Source of the DNA: Candidatus Bipolaricaulota bacterium
GTDB taxonomy: Bacteria; Bipolaricaulota; Bipolaricaulia; Bipolaricaulales; Bipolaricaulaceae
Reading direction: 5' to 3'
Assembly: GCA_027027485.1 (NCBI GenBank)
Contig: JALVLL010000197.1
Location: 1-25,796 of the forward strand
DNA: 25,796 nt
This document shows positions 1-7,601 of the stretch, piece after piece. Each line of letters begins with the position of its first letter. Position 1 is the first letter of the stretch. The translations under genes were made by a program, and so were the position numbers. A model generated the notes under the pieces. The model was not told where the DNA came from, did not search any database, and saw nothing but the letters and a program-made list of their open reading frames with translations.

Positions 1-115
1 TGTTCCCCACCAGGCGCGGCCGCTCGGGGCACTCGAAGTAGATCTCCACCAGGCGGCCCTCCTCCACGATGGCCACGCGCTTGCGGACGCCGGTGGGGCT
101 ACGCTGCACGTTCAC
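1..115 (-). CDS. Ribonuclease E/G family protein, N-terminus only (cut by window edge)
   Basis: The minus strand encodes an N-terminal segment reading N-V-Q-R-S-P then R-V-A-I-V-E-E-G-R-L-V-E-I-Y, followed by E-R-P-R-L-V-G-N, where the window ends. This is the typical opening of RNase E/G proteins (a beta-strand of the form I-L-V-N-V, then V-A-[IV]-x-E-x-G-x-L-x-E, then an 'R-x-G-L-V-G-N-I-Y' turn leading into the S1 domain). These enzymes are 5'-end-sensing endoribonucleases that process rRNA and mRNA. The start is uncertain. A GTG at 115 overlaps the upstream folK-like stop as GTGA, and the reading frame stays open upstream without an ATG. Only about 38 codons are visible, so the assignment rests on pattern alone, and E cannot be told from G. 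Confidence 0.7.
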   Translation of the reverse strand, partial: MNVQRSPTGVRKRVAIVEEGRLVEIYFECPERPRLVGN

Positions 116-603
116 CAGGATGTGATTTCCCCGGAGCGTGTCGGCCTCCTTTCCGGAGGGAGTTCGTCGAGGAGTTCCCGGATGGTCCTCCCGAGCACCG
201 GATGCCTCAATTCGGGCACCAGCTCGGCCAGCGCCGCGAGGACCACCCCCCGCTTCAGGAGATGGGGGCACGGGATCCTGAGCTCGCCCTCGTTCAGTAC
301 GAGGTCCTCATAGAGGACGATGGATATCTCGATGGGATCAGGGGTCAGGGGATCGGCGAAGTCCTTCCCCAGTATCCTCTCCACCCCCTGGCAGATGAAG
401 AAGAGCTCCCGGGGGGAGAGGGTGGTCTCCGCTTCCACCGCGATCCCTATCGGGCCGTATCCGTCGATTAGCGATGGGTCCGAGAACCACGGGGAGATCC
501 GCAGGGGCCTCACCCCGCAGGCCTTCAGCCTCTCGATCGCTTCCAGGATCCTGTCCCGTTGGGGCGGAACCTCTGCCCTCAAGCCCAAATAGACCCGTGC
601 CAC
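112..603 (-). CDS. Degenerate FolK-like (HPPK family) protein
   Basis: This 163-aa protein starts at GTG with GGGGGCGGAG upstream. Its C-terminal half aligns by eye with 6-hydroxymethyl-7,8-dihydropterin pyrophosphokinase, the folate-pathway enzyme that moves pyrophosphate from ATP to the pterin. The match is P-H-L-L-K-R-G-V-V-L then L-A-E-L-V-P-E-L near residues 113-132, followed by H-P-V-L-G-R-T. The length is normal for FolK. The motifs that bind ATP, Mg2+ and pterin are missing, however. The N-terminal G-S-N loop is G-L-R (7-9). The R-W-G-P-R stretch is absent. The D-x-D metal pair is I-E-I-S (91-94). It is therefore probably a non-catalytic or repurposed homologue. It ends in a 4-bp overlap with the RNase E/G gene, so the two are likely co-translated. 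No other folate gene is visible. Confidence 0.68.
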   Translation of the reverse strand: MARVYLGLRAEVPPQRDRILEAIERLKACGVRPLRISPWFSDPSLIDGYGPIGIAVEAETTLSPRELFFICQGVERILGKDFADPLTPDPIEISIVLYEDLVLNEGELRIPCPHLLKRGVVLAALAELVPELRHPVLGRTIRELLDELPPERRPTRSGEITSW

Positions 604-642
604 CTCCGCCCCCTTTACCGGGACGAGGAGGGAGGCCGAAGG

Positions 643-668
643 CCTTCAGGGTTTACCCCTACTGAAGG
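643..668 (-). other. Hairpin in the 128-bp glyS-folK gap
   Basis: CCTTCAG and CTGAAGG form a 7-bp stem around a 12-nt loop. A second short fold, GGCC-TTC-GGCC, follows on the minus strand. There is no U-tract, so it is a weak terminator candidate at best. It may instead be a leader structure for the folK-like gene. A 19-codon ORF (646-705, minus) with GGAGGAG directly before its ATG ends inside the hairpin, but nothing shows that it is translated. Confidence 0.3.
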
Positions 669-731
669 GGAAAAGAACCCCAATACATCTCTCGAAGCCC
701 CCCATCTCCTCCGAAACCCCCTCCTCTCCCG

Positions 732-2772
732 TCATATCATGAGTCTGCTCAGGTCACCGATCTCAAGGAAAAGCTCCATCACCGAGCGCAGGAACGAAAG
801 GCGGTTCTCGCGGATGCGCTCGTCCTCATGCATCACAAAAACCTCATCGAAATAGCGGTTCACCGGCCCCACCAACCGCCGGAGGTGAGCCAGTGCCTCG
901 GGGAAATCCCGCTTGGCCATCGCCTCCTCCAGCAGGGACTTGACCTCGAGATACGTCCGCCAGAGGGCCTCCTCGGCTTCCTCTCGGAAGAGCGCGGGAT
1001 CGAACTCCATCCTCCCGTGCTTCCCGGCGATGTTCTTGAGGCGGCCGAAGGCCGTGGCGAGATCCTCCAACGCCCTGCGGTCCTCCTCCCGCAGGCGCGC
1101 CAGGGCCAGCGCCCTTCCCTTGAGGCCGTGGAAGTCCCCCCTGGGCACGGCCAGGACCGCTTCCACCACGTCGTAATCGAGCTCATCACGCAGGGCGTGG
1201 CGAAGCCTGTCGAGGAGGAACCTCTTCACCTCCTCGGGCCCCTTCCCCCCGGGGACCTCCGGGTAAAGCCCCACCGCCTCATCGACGAGCCGGAAGAGGT
1301 CGAGCACCAAGGGCTTCCCCAGGACGAGGTGAACCAGGGCGTTGGCGGCGCGGCGGATGCCGTAGGGGTCCCTGGAGCCGGTGGGGATCTCCCCGATGGC
1401 GAAGGCGCCCATCACCGCGTCCAATTTCTCCGCCAGGCTTAAGACCGTGCCCACCGCGGTGGAGGGGAGCTCATCGCCGCGGGTCCTGGGCAACAGATGC
1501 TCCTCGATGGCCCGGGCCACCTCCTCGGGCTCCCCGGCCTTCCGGGCGTAGATCCCTCCCATCACCCCCTCGAGCTCGGGGAACTCCTTCACCATCTCGG
1601 TGGTGAGGTCGGCCTTGCAGAGTAGCGCGGCCCGATCCAGGTGGCGCCTTTCCCCCTCGGAAAGGCCCAAAGCCTCCGCCGCCTTCATAGCGATGTGGTG
1701 GATCCGTTGTACTCTGTCCCAAACGGTCCCCAACCGCGCCTCGTGCACGATACCTTTGAGATCCTCCACGCGCTCGGGAAGGGGCTTTTTGAGGTCGTTC
1801 TCGAAGAAGAAACGGGCGTCACGGAGGCGGGCCTTGACCACCCTCTCGAACCCCTGTCTCACGTACCCCTTTTCGTCCTCCTTACCATCGCGGAAACCGA
1901 GGAAGACCGGGGCGGGTTCCCCGTCCTTGGCGAAGGGGATGAACTTGCCCTCCTCGTGGAGGACCGCGGCGATGACGGGCGCGGGAAGGTCCAGGAACTC
2001 CGCTGGGAACTCCCCCAGGACCGGGGCGGGCCACTCCAGCGATCCCACCAGGATCCCCAATAGCTCCTCGGTCCAGAGGGCCCGCACCCCGTGCCCTTTC
2101 TCCACCTCACGGGCGGCCTCCTCGATCATCCCGGCGCGCTCCTTGGGGTCGGCTATCACCCTGCCTTCCCGGAGCCTCTCCCGGTATTCCCCCGGGGATT
2201 CCAGCGGGATCTCTTTGGGCCCGAAGAAACGGTGCCCCCGGGTCACCCGGTCCGCCACGAGGTTCCCGTAACGCACCGGGATTACCTCCCCGTCGAGGAG
2301 ACAGACCAACCAGCGGATGGGCCTGAGGAAGGCCACCCCCGAGGAATCCCACCGCATGGTCTTACGGCAGGGAAGGGACCTTATGGCCTGGGGAACGATC
2401 TCCCGCAGGACCTCGCCAGCAGGCCTCCCCTGGGTGCGCACCTCCAGGAAGAGATATTCCTTGTCGCCCACGCGCTTTCGCTTCAGGTCTTCCGGCGATG
2501 CGCCGTACTTCCTGAGGAAGCCCAGGGCCGCTTGGGTGGGGTTCCCGTTATCGTCGAGCCCCACCGCTACAGCCGGCCCCCGCACTTCCTCCACGAGGTC
2601 CTCTTGGCGTCCGGGAAGCCCTTTGATGAGGACTGCCAAGCGCCTTGGGGTCCAGAGGACCTCCAAACGCTCGAAGGGGAGGCGCTCCGCGGGGAGGGAG
2701 TCCGCGAGGGACCTCCCCAACGCCTCGGCGAGCGCCGGGGCGTCCAGGGCCGGGAGCTCCTCGGTCCCTACC

Positions 2773-2792
<20 letters not shown>
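732..2792 (-). CDS. glyS: Glycyl-tRNA synthetase beta subunit
   Basis: This is the beta subunit of the alpha2beta2 glycyl-tRNA synthetase. It binds and positions tRNA-Gly, while the alpha subunit carries the aminoacylation core. The N-terminus P-E-F-L-L-E-V-G-T-E-E-L-P is the family signature. R-D-P-Y-G-I-R-R-A-A-N-A and the helical C-terminal DALR-type anticodon-binding region are also present. I place the start at GTG 2792 (686 aa) because GGAGG lies 6 nt upstream and the protein then begins exactly at the conserved motif. An upstream in-frame start would add 12 unrelated residues. The gene overlaps glyQ by 20 bp, so translational coupling of the two subunits is likely. Confidence 0.97.
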
Positions 2793-3638
<846 letters not shown>

Positions 3639-3642
<4 letters not shown>

Positions 3643-3986
3643 ACGCTTCTGGCTACCTCGCATAACTTGGCGAAGGCCTCGGGGTCGCTTATCGCCAGGT
3701 CCGCCAGGACCTTGCGGTTGATCTCCACCCCGGCCTTCTTGAGTCCCCCCATGAACCTGGAGTAGGAGAGGCCGTGCTGGCGCGCCGCGGCCCCGATGCG
3801 GATCTGCCAGAGGCGACGCATATCGCGCTTGCGGAGCTTGCGCGAAACGTACATGTGGAGCCGCGCCTTGATCACCGATTGCTTGGCGATCCGCCAGCAG
3901 TTCTTGCGCTTCCCCTGGAATCCTTTGGCCTGCTTCAAGATCTTTCGACGACGCCTGGCATGGACGATACCGCCTTTGACGCGCAT
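3639..3986 (-). CDS. rplT: 50S ribosomal protein L20
   Basis: This 115-aa basic protein matches L20: A-R-R-R-R-K-I-L-K-Q-A-K-G-F-Q-G near the N-terminus, R-D-M-R-R-L-W-Q-I-R-I-G in the middle and Y-S-R-F-M-G-G-L-K-K-A-G-V-E-I-N-R-K towards the C-terminus. L20 is an early assembly protein of the 50S subunit. In several bacteria it also represses the infC-rpmI-rplT mRNA by binding its leader. The ATG has GGAGGGG upstream at suitable spacing. The gene lies 18 bp after rpmI and overlaps glyQ by 4 bp, so all five genes from infC to glyS look like one transcription unit. Confidence 0.98.
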
Positions 3987-4004
3987 CCCTATCCCCTCCG
4001 CATA

Positions 4005-4202
4005 TCAGACGTTGAGGACCTTGAGGAGACGCTTCCTATCGGCCCCTTTAACTTCCACGGGTCTGCGGGCCTGCCGCTTGTACTGCGGGCGCTTCTTCAC
4101 GCGCTTGTGCTGGTAGCGGGCCCGCATGCGGAAGAGCTTCCCCGCGGCGTTTGCCTTGATCCTCTTGGCCACGGCCTTTTTGGTCTTCTTCTTGATCCTC
4201 AT
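4005..4202 (-). CDS. rpmI: 50S ribosomal protein L35
   Basis: This 65-aa, strongly basic protein has the L35 pattern: a lysine-rich N-terminus, A-V-A-K-R-I-K-A-N-A-A-G-K-L-F-R and a central R-A-R-Y-Q-H-K-R-V-K-K-R segment. It is a structural component of the large ribosomal subunit. Its ATG overlaps the infC stop codon as ATGA, which implies re-initiation by ribosomes finishing infC. Its position between infC and rplT is the classical order. Confidence 0.97.
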   Translation of the reverse strand: MRIKKKTKKAVAKRIKANAAGKLFRMRARYQHKRVKKRPQYKRQARRPVEVKGADRKRLLKVLNV

Positions 4203-4717
4203 GAGGTCCCTCCTTTGCTGCGGATGGGGCTCAGGAGCATCTGGAGCGTCCTCCCCTTGGAGAGCGGTTGCTGATCCACCCTGGCGATCTCCTTGACCTC
4301 ATCGGCTACCCTCGCCAAAAGCTCCCTTCCCTTGTCGATGTGGATTATCTGTCTCCCCTTGAAGAAGACGGTAACCCGCACCTTGCTTCCTTCCTCCAGG
4401 AACTCCTTTATGCGCTGAAGCTTGGTCTGGAAATCGTGTTCCCCGGTTTGTATCGTGAACTTAACCTCCTTGAGCTTCGCCGGCTTCTTCTGCTTCTTTT
4501 CGCGCTTCTCGAGCTGGTAGAGGTACTTCCCGTAGTCCACGATCTTGCATACCACGGGATTGTGCTCCGGCGCCACCTCCACCAGGTCCAATCCCTTCTC
4601 CTCGGCGAGCTTCAGCGCTTGCTGCAGGGGAACTACCCCCAGATTCTTCCCATTCTCATCGATGAGCAGTACCTCCCGAGCCCTGATCTCCTCGTTTACG
4701 CGGAACTTCCTCTTTAT
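4199..4717 (-). CDS. infC: Translation initiation factor IF-3, ATA start
   Basis: IF-3 binds the 30S subunit, blocks premature 50S joining and proofreads the initiator codon. The N-domain reads R-V-N-E-E-I-R-A-R-E-V-L-L-I-D and then D-L-V-E-V-A-P. The linker and C-domain follow with K-E-V-K-F-T-I-Q-T-G-E-H-D-F and F-K-G-R-Q-I. Translating upstream of the first TTG recovers the complete N-domain back to an in-frame ATA at 4717. AAAGGGGGG lies 8 nt before it, and no in-frame ATG, GTG or TTG gives a full-length protein. The result is 172 aa, the usual IF-3 length. Rare AUU/AUC/AUA starts are a known feature of infC and allow IF-3 to repress its own translation. Confidence 0.95.
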   Translation of the reverse strand: MKRKFRVNEEIRAREVLLIDENGKNLGVVPLQQALKLAEEKGLDLVEVAPEHNPVVCKIVDYGKYLYQLEKREKKQKKPAKLKEVKFTIQTGEHDFQTKLQRIKEFLEEGSKVRVTVFFKGRQIIHIDKGRELLARVADEVKEIARVDQQPLSKGRTLQMLLSPIRSKGGTS

Positions 4718-4750
4718 GCTTTCAACCCCCCTTTCGTTCCCCGAATTTTA

Positions 4751-4771
4751 GCCGCGCCCGAAGGACACGGC
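4751..4771 (-). terminator. Hairpin between nadD and infC
   Basis: On the minus strand GCCGTGTCC pairs with GGGCGCGGC (nine pairs, two of them G-T) around a TTC loop, followed by TAAAATTC. It lies 4 nt after the nadD stop and 33 nt before the infC start. It could end the rplU-nadD transcript or act as an attenuator or leader structure for infC. The short, interrupted T-run makes full termination uncertain. Confidence 0.5.
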
Positions 4772-4775
4772 CAGA

Positions 4776-5366
4776 TCAAGAGAGATAAATCCCCCTCTCC
4801 CGGATGAAGCGATCCACCGCTTCGGGAACGAGGTGCGAGACCGGAAGCCCGAGGCGGTACCTCCTCCGGATCTCGGAGGAGGAGATCTCCACTGGCTCCA
4901 TACGTAAAAAGTAAACCTCGGCCCGATCCAGGGGAGGACGCCTGAGCTCCTCCTCCCTTATCCCCCGCCGGGGAGCGATTATAAACGGGCAAAGATCGAG
5001 GAGCCTATCCCCCTCCTTCCACGAGGGGACCCCCAGGAACGTGTCGGCCCCGAGGATATAGACGACCCCTTCCGGGTAGGCCCTGAGCATCTCCCGCACC
5101 GTGTCGATGGCGTAGGCCGGGCCTTCGGTGTCCATCTCGATCCGGGAAACCTCGAAGCCCGGCTTCCCCTGGATCGCCAGCTCCACCATCCGGAAGCGGA
5201 GCTCCGCCGGCACCTCCACCCTTTTGTGGGGAGGGTTCGCCGTGGGGATGAAGATCACCTTGCGGAGCTCGAACTGCTTCAGGGCCTCCTCCGCCACCCG
5301 GAGGTGGCCCAGGTGGATGGGGTTGAAGGTGCCGCCGAAGAGGCCCACTTTACCCCGAAGGCTCAA
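4776..5366 (-). CDS. nadD: Nicotinate-nucleotide adenylyltransferase
   Basis: NadD joins ATP and nicotinate mononucleotide to give deamido-NAD, a step of NAD synthesis. The protein is a 196-aa nucleotidyltransferase of the HxGH type: G-L-F-G-G-T-F-N-P-I-H-L-G-H near residues 8-21 holds the ATP-binding motif, and I-S-S-S-E-I-R-R-R near the C-terminus is the second nucleotide motif. The start taken is TTG 5366, preceded by GAGGTGGAG. A GTG six codons later is possible. The gene overlaps the end of obg by 17 bp. The order rplU-(prp)-rpmA-obg-nadD is widely conserved. Confidence 0.95.
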   Translation of the reverse strand: MSLRGKVGLFGGTFNPIHLGHLRVAEEALKQFELRKVIFIPTANPPHKRVEVPAELRFRMVELAIQGKPGFEVSRIEMDTEGPAYAIDTVREMLRAYPEGVVYILGADTFLGVPSWKEGDRLLDLCPFIIAPRRGIREEELRRPPLDRAEVYFLRMEPVEISSSEIRRRYRLGLPVSHLVPEAVDRFIRERGIYLS

Positions 5367-6615
5367 ACTCCACCTCGATGTTCCCGATCCTTATGGGTTC
5401 CCCCGGCTGCCAGCCGGCCCGCCGCAGGGCCCGGAATACCCCCAGCCGCTCCAGCTGCTCCTCGAGGTAAACCCGGGCGTCCTCGGTGGAGAGGTCCAGC
5501 CTCCCGAGCCGCTCCACTTCCCTTCCCTCCACCACCCAGACCCCATCCTCCCGGGAGACCCTGACCCCTTTCCGGGGAACCAGCTTCCACACCTTAGTGC
5601 GGGGTTCGGCCCTGGGGAGCTCCTTGGGAACCTTCTCCAGGAGATCCACGATCCTGTGGAGGAGCTCCTTTATCCCCTGGCCCGTAACGACGGAGATGGG
5701 GTGGATCTCGATGCCCCTTTCCCGGAACCGCGATATCCGACGGGAGACCTCCTGGGGAGTGAGGAGGTCGATCTTGTTCCCGGCCACGAGCTCGGGTTTT
5801 TCCCTCAGCTCATCCCATGCCTCGAGCTCGCGGCGGATGGCGAAGTAGTCCTCCAGGGGATCCCGGCCCTCGACCCCCGCCAGGTCCACCATATGCAGGA
5901 GGACCCGTGCCCGAGCAGCGTGGCGCAGGAACCTATCGCCCAGGCCTTTACCCTCGTGGGCTCCCTCGATGAGCCCAGGGAGGTCCGCCATCACGAAGCT
6001 CCTCCCGTCCACCTCCACCACCCCCAGTTGGGGCTCCAACGTGGTGAAGGGATACGGGGCGACCTTCACCTTCTTCCGGGAGACCCGCGAGAGGAGGGAG
6101 GATTTGCCCACGTTGGGGAAGCCGATGAGGCCCACATCCGCTAGGAGCCTGAGCTCGAGTTTCAACCAGCGCTCCTCGCCGGGCTCGCCCAGCTCCCGGA
6201 TCTTGGGGCCCTTCCAGCGGTTGGAGACGAAAGCGCTGTTCCCCCGTCCCCCCTTCCCGCCGCGGGCCACCACCACCCGCATCCCTTCCTCACAGAGGTC
6301 GGCGATCACTTCCCCGGTGTGGAGGTCCCGGACGATGGTCCCCACGGGAACGGGTATCACCAGGTCCCTGCCGCGTTTCCCCTGGCGTTTATTGGGCCCG
6401 CCCGGACCGCCGTCCTCGGCGCGGAAGTGGACCTGATGGGTGAAATGGACGAGGGTGTTCATGGAGCGGGTGGCCTCGAGGATCACATCCCCACCGTCAC
6501 CGCCGTTTCCCCCATCGGGGGTACCCAAGGGGTTGTATTTGGTACGGTGAAAACTTATGAGGCCGTCGCCGCCCCGCCCCCCGGCGACGTGGATCTTGGC
6601 CTCGTCTACCCACAC
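5350..6615 (-). CDS. obg: GTPase ObgE/CgtA
   Basis: Obg is a GTPase that associates with the 50S subunit and acts in ribosome assembly and stress responses. The 421-aa protein has the three expected parts. The glycine-rich Obg fold covers about residues 1-158, with G-G-R-G-G-D-G and G-G-N-G-G-D-G-G. The GTPase domain carries G1 G-F-P-N-V-G-K-S-S (165-173), G3 D-L-P-G (211-214) and N-K-I-D (280-283). A C-terminal OCT domain (about 350-421) includes the usual R-x-G-W-Q-P-G-E-P-I-R-I-G. The GTG start lies 1 nt after the rpmA stop, so the gene is tightly coupled to the ribosomal protein genes upstream. Confidence 0.98.
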   Translation of the reverse strand: MWVDEAKIHVAGGRGGDGLISFHRTKYNPLGTPDGGNGGDGGDVILEATRSMNTLVHFTHQVHFRAEDGGPGGPNKRQGKRGRDLVIPVPVGTIVRDLHTGEVIADLCEEGMRVVVARGGKGGRGNSAFVSNRWKGPKIRELGEPGEERWLKLELRLLADVGLIGFPNVGKSSLLSRVSRKKVKVAPYPFTTLEPQLGVVEVDGRSFVMADLPGLIEGAHEGKGLGDRFLRHAARARVLLHMVDLAGVEGRDPLEDYFAIRRELEAWDELREKPELVAGNKIDLLTPQEVSRRISRFRERGIEIHPISVVTGQGIKELLHRIVDLLEKVPKELPRAEPRTKVWKLVPRKGVRVSREDGVWVVEGREVERLGRLDLSTEDARVYLEEQLERLGVFRALRRAGWQPGEPIRIGNIEVEFEPSG

Positions 6616-6616
6616 C

Positions 6617-6883
6617 CTAGGCCTTCTGGCCCTCCTCCAGGGGGATCACGTTCACGTAGCGGCGCTTACGGCCGGCGAACTGTACGTAACCGGTGGCCTT
6701 GGCATAGATGGTATAGTCACGGCCCATGCCAACGTTCTTCCCGGGCCAGAACCTGGTGCCGCGCTGGCGGACAATGATGCAACCGGGCCAGACGAGTTCG
6801 CCGCCGAACTTCTTTATCCCCAGCCGCTTGCCCGGGGAATCGCGCGTGTTCTGGGTGGAACCCTGGCTCGACTTGTGGGCCAT
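6617..6883 (-). CDS. rpmA: 50S ribosomal protein L27, no cleavable N-terminal extension
   Basis: This is an 88-aa L27. The N-terminal tail M-A-H-K-S-S-Q-G-S-T-Q-N reaches towards the peptidyl-transferase centre, and R-D-S-x-G-K-R-L-G-I-K and the R-Q-R-G-T-x-F-x-P-G-x-N-V-G-x-G core are canonical. GGAGGTGATC lies just before the ATG. Codons upstream in frame run back to a stop in the Prp-like gene without another start, so there is no Firmicutes-style propeptide of the L-Q-F-F type. The protein begins directly with the mature A-H-K sequence. The S-S-Q at positions 5-7, where K-G-G/A is more usual, is a minor difference. Confidence 0.97.
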   Translation of the reverse strand: MAHKSSQGSTQNTRDSPGKRLGIKKFGGELVWPGCIIVRQRGTRFWPGKNVGMGRDYTIYAKATGYVQFAGRKRRYVNVIPLEEGQKA

Positions 6884-6904
6884 ACGATCACCTCCTTTCC
6901 CGGG

Positions 6905-7228
6905 TCAAACTCTCACGTCGAGGCCCACCTCGCGGACCACGACGCTTTCGGGCCGCTCCCGCTCCAGGGACCTCAATCCGAGCACCATGGTCTCGAGGAT
7001 GGCGTCGAGCTCCCGGTCCAGGAAGGGATCGGAGCGGTCCACGAGGTAGGAGAGCCCCGCCTCGTCCTTGGTGGCCACGGGCGAGAGCCGCAGGTACTCC
7101 CGCATCCCCAGGAGGGGCGCCTCCACCAGGGCCCGGGCGGCGAGGGCCTCCGGCCCTTCCCCCTCCTTGCGGAAAGAGACCGAGCGTATCTTCCCATCGT
7201 CATCCCGCTCTATTCGCACCTCCACCAT
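6905..7228 (-). CDS. Prp-like (YsxB/DUF464) protein lacking catalytic residues
   Basis: This 107-aa protein lies between rplU and rpmA, the standard location of Prp, the cysteine protease that removes the L27 propeptide in Firmicutes and relatives. The fold signature fits. The N-terminal strand V-E-V-R-I-E-R-D-D-D-G-K-I resembles the Prp opening. The C-terminal helix I-L-E-T-M-V-L-G-L-R-S-L-E-R-E matches the Prp pattern I-L-x-T-M-x-x-S-L-x-x-I-E. The catalytic G-H-A becomes G-E-G, the D-I-V-C segment is lost, and the whole protein contains no cysteine and no histidine. It therefore cannot work as the known Cys/His protease. A structural or ribosome-associated role is possible. It is coupled to rplU, with 1 nt between the genes. 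Confidence 0.75.
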   Translation of the reverse strand: MVEVRIERDDDGKIRSVSFRKEGEGPEALAARALVEAPLLGMREYLRLSPVATKDEAGLSYLVDRSDPFLDRELDAILETMVLGLRSLERERPESVVVREVGLDVRV

Positions 7229-7229
7229 C

Positions 7230-7547
7230 TCAGCTCCTCTCTATGGAGAGGATGCGGGTGCGCATGAAGGGCTGGCGATGGCCCCGGAGCCTCCGGTAGC
7301 CCTTTTTGGGCCTGAACTTTTGGATGACCACCTTCGGCCTCTTGCCCACTTCCTTCACCTGGCCCACTACCCGGACCCCTTCCAGGTGGGGCCTGCCTAT
7401 CCACACCTCGTCACCGTTGCGGAGGAGGAGGACCTTGTCGAATACCACCTTCTCGCCGGGCTCGACGCCTCGGATGAGCTCGTGCTCTACGACGGCCCCT
7501 TCTTCCACCTTGTATTGATGGCCTTGGATCTCCACGATGGCGTACAT
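7230..7547 (-). CDS. rplU: 50S ribosomal protein L21
   Basis: L21 is a 23S-rRNA-binding protein of the large subunit. M-Y-A-I-V-E-I-Q-G-H-Q-Y-K-V is the standard opening, and K-F-R-P-K-K-G-Y-R-R-L-R-G-H-R-Q is the C-terminal basic signature, with Q-P-F-M-R-T-R-I. The ATG at 7547 (105 aa) has GGAGG 6 nt upstream and gives the family N-terminus. A TTG two codons earlier is less likely. It heads the rplU, Prp-like, rpmA, obg, nadD run. Confidence 0.97.
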   Translation of the reverse strand: MYAIVEIQGHQYKVEEGAVVEHELIRGVEPGEKVVFDKVLLLRNGDEVWIGRPHLEGVRVVGQVKEVGKRPKVVIQKFRPKKGYRRLRGHRQPFMRTRILSIERS

Positions 7548-7564
7548 GGGCAACCTCCTTCGGG

Positions 7565-7593
7565 ATTCTATCCCCTGGGCGGAGACATAACAA
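7565..7593 (-). promoter_or_regulatory. Possible promoter for rplU
   Basis: On the minus strand TTGTTA (7593-7588) and TAGAAT (7570-7565) are separated by 17 nt, a fair sigma-70-type match in the 54-bp gap after metG. The predicted transcription start would fall almost on the rplU ribosome site, giving a very short leader. This lowers confidence, and read-through from metG is also possible. Confidence 0.35.
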
Positions 7594-7601
7594 TTATTCC
7601 C

